From Bacteroidales bacterium (GTDB taxonomy: Bacteria; Bacteroidota; Bacteroidia; Bacteroidales; F082), in contig WFZS01000066.1 in the NCBI GenBank assembly GCA_015489465.1, forward strand, positions 1-35,660: a stretch of DNA of 35,660 bases, in the 5' to 3' direction. Below are positions 32,474 to 35,660 of this stretch, one piece after another; positions within the stretch are counted from its first letter, which is position 1, and the number at the start of each line of letters is the position of its first letter. Position numbers and translations under genes: made by a program. The notes under the pieces are model-generated. The model was not told the DNA's origin. It did no database searches and worked only from the letters and a program-made list of their open reading frames with translations.

Positions 32474-33445
32474 ATGAGCGAAACGGTAATTCAAGTAGAT
32501 ATTGACAGTCCCATTGATCTATACGGTCCCGGTGATAAATATCTAAATCAGATCAAAGAAATTTTTCCGAAACTTAAAATTATAGTAAGAGGCGAGCTGA
32601 TAAAACTTATCGGCGAACACTCCGAAATAATGAGGTTCGAGAAAAAATTCGACCTTTTATTGGTGCATTACGACAAATTCGGAAAAGTTACGGAAAACGT
32701 GATAAACAGCATAATGCGCGAGGATAATTACGACAGCACATCGATAAAAGATGCTAACGGTGATGTGTTGATTTACGGAAGAAACGGAAAGCTTGTCAGA
32801 GCGCAATCACCCAACCAAAAAAAGATGGTTAAAAGCATTGATAAAAACGATATGATTTTTGCCATCGGACCCGCCGGAACCGGAAAAACATACACTGCCG
32901 TGGCACTTGCGGTGAGAGCTTTAAAAAACAAAGAGATAAAGCGTATTATTTTAACACGTCCCGCTGTGGAAGCAGGTGAAAGTCTTGGGTTTTTACCGGG
33001 TGATATGAAAGATAAACTTGACCCCTATCTTCAACCTTTGTATGATGCTTTACGCGATATGCTCCCGCAACAAAAGCTACTCTCCTATCTCGAAGACGAA
33101 ACCATTGAAATTGCACCCCTTGCATACATGCGCGGACGAACTCTGAATAATGCTTTTGCAATCTTGGATGAAGCTCAAAATGCTTCCGAGAATCAGATAA
33201 AAATGTTCCTGACCCGTATGGGAAAAGATTCGAAATTCATAATCACAGGTGATATAACACAAATTGACTTGCCCCGTCACAAATCGTCGGGTTTGTTGCA
33301 GGCACAAAGAATATTGAAAGATATAAAAGGTATAGATTTCATTTATCTTAATAATAAAGACATAGTGCGTCATAAACTCGTATCGAAAATTATTGACGCA
33401 TACGCAAAAAACGATGAAGAAAGTAATAACGAAAAACAAAAATAA
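32474..33445 (+). CDS. phoH: PhoH-like ATPase
   Basis: A 323-residue cytoplasmic protein with an N-terminal KH-like region (about 20-85) and a PhoH ATPase domain. Walker A is GPAGTGKT (132-139). [16 protein letters not shown] near 160-175 is a hallmark of the family, and Walker B reads FAILDEAQN near 229. The Walker A and B motifs match the superfamily 1 helicase-like fold of PhoH/YbeZ, which is linked to RNA processing with YbeY. purC starts 2 bp after its stop, so they share a transcript. No ybeY is seen in the window. Confidence 0.93.
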   Translation: MSETVIQVDIDSPIDLYGPGDKYLNQIKEIFPKLKIIVRGELIKLIGEHSEIMRFEKKFDLLLVHYDKFGKVTENVINSIMREDNYDSTSIKDANGDVLIYGRNGKLVRAQSPNQKKMVKSIDKNDMIFAIGPAGTGKTYTAVALAVRALKNKEIKRIILTRPAVEAGESLGFLPGDMKDKLDPYLQPLYDALRDMLPQQKLLSYLEDETIEIAPLAYMRGRTLNNAFAILDEAQNASENQIKMFLTRMGKDSKFIITGDITQIDLPRHKSSGLLQAQRILKDIKGIDFIYLNNKDIVRHKLVSKIIDAYAKNDEESNNEKQK

Positions 33446-33447
33446 TA

Positions 33448-34398
33448 ATGGCTGAAGCAATAACATTTACGGATTTTAAATTCCCGAAACAAAAAAGCGT
33501 TTATCACGGAAAAGTACGCGATGTTTACAATATAGACGATAAATTTCTGGTAATGGTTGCCACCGACCGTATTTCGGCATTTGATGTGGTGCTTCCAAAA
33601 GGAATACCTTATAAAGGGCAGGTTTTGAATCAAATAGCGTCTAAATTTTTGGATGCTACCGAGGATATAGTTCCAAACTGGAAAATAGCAACTCCCGATC
33701 CTATGGTCACCGTAGGTCGTTATTGCGAACCGTTTCCTGTGGAAATGATTATAAGGGGTTACCTCACCGGAAGTTCGTGGCGCACTTATAAAAGCGGTGC
33801 AAGGGAAATTTGCGGTGTACCTATTCCGGACGGTATGAAAGAACATCAGCGGTTTGACGAACCTATTATTACTCCCACAACTAAAGCCGAAGAAGGTCAT
33901 GACGAAGATATAACAAAAGAAGAGATAATATCACAAGGACTTGTTTCGGAAGAAAATTATGCAAAACTTGAGGAATATACCCGTAAACTTTTTCAAAGAG
34001 GTAGTGAAATAGCTGCCAAGCACGGACTTATTCTTGTTGATACAAAATACGAGTTTGGTAAAGTCGGTGATAAAATTTATTTGATAGATGAAATTCATAC
34101 ACCGGATTCGTCGCGTTATTTTTATGCCGACGAATATGAAGAGAGGTTTGCCAAAGGGTTGCCTCAAAAGCAACTTTCAAAAGAATTTGTACGTGAATGG
34201 CTGATGGAAAAAGGTTTTCAGGGAAGAGAGGGACAACAGGTTCCGGAGATGACCGATGAATTTGTTAAAAGCGTTTCCGACAGATACATTGAGCTTTACG
34301 AAAAAGTTACGGGTGAAAAATTTGAAAAAGCAGAAGACAAAAACATTTTAGAGCGTATTGAAAGGAATGTGACTGAATTTTTGGAGAAAAATTTATAA
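33448..34398 (+). CDS. purC: Phosphoribosylaminoimidazole-succinocarboxamide synthase
   Basis: A 316-residue SAICAR synthetase, the purine pathway step that joins aspartate to CAIR with ATP. Motifs are [30 protein letters not shown] near 22-51, [38 protein letters not shown] near 73-110, and [29 protein letters not shown] near 193-221. It belongs to the longer, yeast-like branch of about 300 residues rather than the 240-residue E. coli type, which I associate with Bacteroidota. It lies 2 bp after phoH, and a hairpin follows 45 bp downstream. Confidence 0.97.
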   Translation: MAEAITFTDFKFPKQKSVYHGKVRDVYNIDDKFLVMVATDRISAFDVVLPKGIPYKGQVLNQIASKFLDATEDIVPNWKIATPDPMVTVGRYCEPFPVEMIIRGYLTGSSWRTYKSGAREICGVPIPDGMKEHQRFDEPIITPTTKAEEGHDEDITKEEIISQGLVSEENYAKLEEYTRKLFQRGSEIAAKHGLILVDTKYEFGKVGDKIYLIDEIHTPDSSRYFYADEYEERFAKGLPQKQLSKEFVREWLMEKGFQGREGQQVPEMTDEFVKSVSDRYIELYEKVTGEKFEKAEDKNILERIERNVTEFLEKNL

Positions 34399-34442
34399 AA
34401 TTTCTTAAAAAACTTTCTTTGGAAAGAATATAGACAATAATT

Positions 34443-34479
34443 ACACTGTAAATAAGTTATTCCAGTTTATTTACAGTGT
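34443..34479 (+). terminator. 13-bp hairpin after purC, before the SH3b-NERD gene
   Basis: A perfect 13-bp stem (34443-34455 / 34467-34479) with an 11-nt loop is followed by an interrupted T-rich stretch. It could terminate phoH-purC. It also lies 8 bp before the next ATG (34487), where a hairpin could affect translation of that gene. Confidence 0.55.
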
Positions 34480-34486
34480 TAATTTT

Positions 34487-35660
34487 ATGTTGTCAATAGT
34501 AATTTTTAATAAGTTTTTAAAAACAACCTTTATTGTTGTTGTCGTATATTTTATTGTCAAGTATTTGATAGTTTTTAATTCGATCAAGGATATTTACATA
34601 CTTTCATCGGATTTGAATGTGAGAGCAAAACCCGAAATGGGCAGTGAAATATTGCATGTTTTGAAAAAAGGAACGAAAGTAAAAAAGTTTGCAGAAAAAA
34701 GGAATTGGTTTAAAATAAAACTACGAAAAGGTAACGGTTATATTCATTCGAAATATGTTAAACCTGTTCCTTTTACAAATTACATCTCTTTTCAAGATGT
34801 TAAAACTTTTAGTGCAAGTATATTAACTCTAACGGTTTTAATAAAACTTACTAATAAGCGTAAGAACGGAAAATCACGAAAACAAAACAAATTACCTGGA
34901 AAAAACTTGAATAAATCATATTTGGAAAACCGTAAATACGTAAAAAATGTTGAATCAGCGAAACCGGGAAAAAGATATCCAAGTATAAATGATAAATATG
35001 CCAGTATATCTTCACATAATATTAAAACACAAGCATCTGATACCGGTTCGAAATATTCCGGACGCATTAATAATTATTTTCAAAATCTTTACGTGACCGG
35101 CAATATTTCAACTAATTTTAGTAACGGAATTGATGCGGAGAGAAAGCTCGTTTCCAAATTAATCAGTTTGGGTTTTTTACCGGAAAATATTTTTCATGAT
35201 ATTTATATTGAAAAAGGTGTTAAGAATTTTTCTCAAATAGATCTATTGCTGATAACCGATGCAGGAATAATAGTTTTTGAAGTAAAAGATTACAGCGGCT
35301 GGATTTACGGTGACGGAAACAGCAAATATTGGACACAAGTTTTGGCTTACGGAAAACAGAAATACAAATTTTATAATCCGGTAAGGCAGAATTATAATCA
35401 CATCAATGTTTTAAAAAGGAAGTTGAGTAAATACGTTTCAGGTATTCCTTTCTTTTCGGTAATTTTATTTTTCGGTGATTGTAATTTAAAAAACATAAAT
35501 TATATACCTAAAGGAACGTTTGTCGGAAAATCGGAAAAGTTAAAAGATATACTCAGTGCTATTTTACAAAATAATCCACCTGTTAAATATCTTTATCGGA
35601 ATGAAATAAAACTTTTATTAAAAGAAGCTGCTGAAAAAGGAAAGAATATTGAAACCAAAA
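34487..35660 (+). CDS. Membrane-anchored SH3b-NERD domain protein, cut by the window edge
   Basis: At least 391 residues, still open at the edge. A hydrophobic segment at 13-30 is followed by a bacterial SH3 domain at about 36-92 (DLNVRAKPEMGSEILHVLKKG, then NWFKIK and GYIHSKYVKP). A second short hydrophobic stretch at 107-121 precedes a strongly basic, disordered-looking linker (121-195) and then a NERD nuclease-related domain (about 213-340). NERD signatures are E218 in DAERKLV, D252 in SQIDLLLI, and E265-x-K267 in IIVFEVKDYSGWIYG, together matching a PD-(D/E)xK core. The positive-inside rule would put SH3b in the periplasm and NERD in the cytoplasm. Codon use looks like the neighbours. Substrate and role are unknown. 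No start other than the ATG at 34487 is needed. Confidence 0.8.
   Translation, partial: MLSIVIFNKFLKTTFIVVVVYFIVKYLIVFNSIKDIYILSSDLNVRAKPEMGSEILHVLKKGTKVKKFAEKRNWFKIKLRKGNGYIHSKYVKPVPFTNYISFQDVKTFSASILTLTVLIKLTNKRKNGKSRKQNKLPGKNLNKSYLENRKYVKNVESAKPGKRYPSINDKYASISSHNIKTQASDTGSKYSGRINNYFQNLYVTGNISTNFSNGIDAERKLVSKLISLGFLPENIFHDIYIEKGVKNFSQIDLLLITDAGIIVFEVKDYSGWIYGDGNSKYWTQVLAYGKQKYKFYNPVRQNYNHINVLKRKLSKYVSGIPFFSVILFFGDCNLKNINYIPKGTFVGKSEKLKDILSAILQNNPPVKYLYRNEIKLLLKEAAEKGKNIETK

Noticed and set aside
34792-35067. 91-codon minus-strand frame inside the SH3b-NERD gene
   Set aside because: It is opposite the linker of a long plus-strand frame with two recognisable domains.
1-35660. tRNA, rRNA, CRISPR, insertion sequence, prophage or integrase signals
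   Set aside because: No cloverleaf-like sequences, repeat-spacer arrays, transposase motifs or terminal inverted repeats with flanking duplications were seen in the intergenic regions.

Overview
This AT-rich, gene-dense window looks like chromosomal housekeeping DNA from a Bacteroidota bacterium, most likely of the Bacteroidales type. Three things point there. Promoter-like TAnnTTTGC elements recur directly in front of genes, and this is the Bacteroidota -7 consensus. Shine-Dalgarno sequences are nearly absent. Several genes belong to families typical of the phylum: the alternative GlmU-like protein, DUF4271 next to HemD, stand-alone MnmD, DUF5063, and the exported protein usually annotated as asparagine synthetase B. 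I found no tRNA, rRNA, CRISPR array, insertion sequence, prophage or integrase. No stretch longer than about 160 bp lacks a gene or a signal.

Layout. Positions 1-5000 hold mnmD(-) and yebC(+), then a pta / 3-hydroxyacyl-CoA dehydrogenase-like / ackA operon (-) for acetate and acetyl-phosphate metabolism. Positions 4960-7540 hold a (+) operon of a DUF4271 membrane protein, hemD with a TTG start, and a CapD/PseB-like SDR. Positions 7600-10900 hold an exported protein of unknown function, gcvT and comB. Positions 10870-12510 hold pdxJ followed by a glycosyltransferase (-), and dtd(+) follows. Positions 13030-17500 hold the translation operon thrS-infC-rpmI-rplT (-) with a BamA/TamA-like barrel gene downstream. 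infC appears to start at an AUA codon behind a strong Shine-Dalgarno sequence. Positions 17590-23180 hold lon, an alternative GlmU-like gene and a long acyl-CoA dehydrogenase (-), and the last is divergent from a sirtuin gene (+). Positions 23940-26140 hold a DUF4136 lipoprotein (-), then an FKBP lipoprotein, recX and DUF5063 (+). Positions 26190-30230 hold alaS (-) divergent from an M23 peptidase and merR (+). The right end has a TonB-C-like exported protein, PAP2, a SAM-hydrolase-like protein (-), phoH and purC. The last gene runs off the edge and encodes a membrane-anchored SH3b-NERD protein.

How the genes work together. Most units are recognisable: translation (thrS, alaS, infC, L35, L20, dtd, mnmD), cofactors (hemD, pdxJ), one-carbon and purine metabolism (gcvT, purC), acetate energy metabolism (pta, ackA), proteostasis (lon, FKBP) and envelope (barrel protein, M23, PAP2, GlmU-like). 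A recurring layout is a pair of divergent genes whose -7 elements lie within about 20 bp of each other on opposite strands. This would couple or compete pta with DUF4271, pdxJ with dtd, acyl-CoA dehydrogenase with sirtuin, and alaS with M23.

Best candidates for something not well described: the membrane SH3b-NERD fusion at the right edge; the dehydrogenase-like protein inside the pta-ackA operon, which lacks the usual catalytic Asn; the symmetric bidirectional promoters; a structured rpmI-rplT spacer; and three enzyme-family members (SDR, SAM hydrolase, sirtuin) whose signature residues differ from the textbook set. I did not see a clear defence island or a new multi-gene system. All functional calls come from reading motifs by eye, without database searches.
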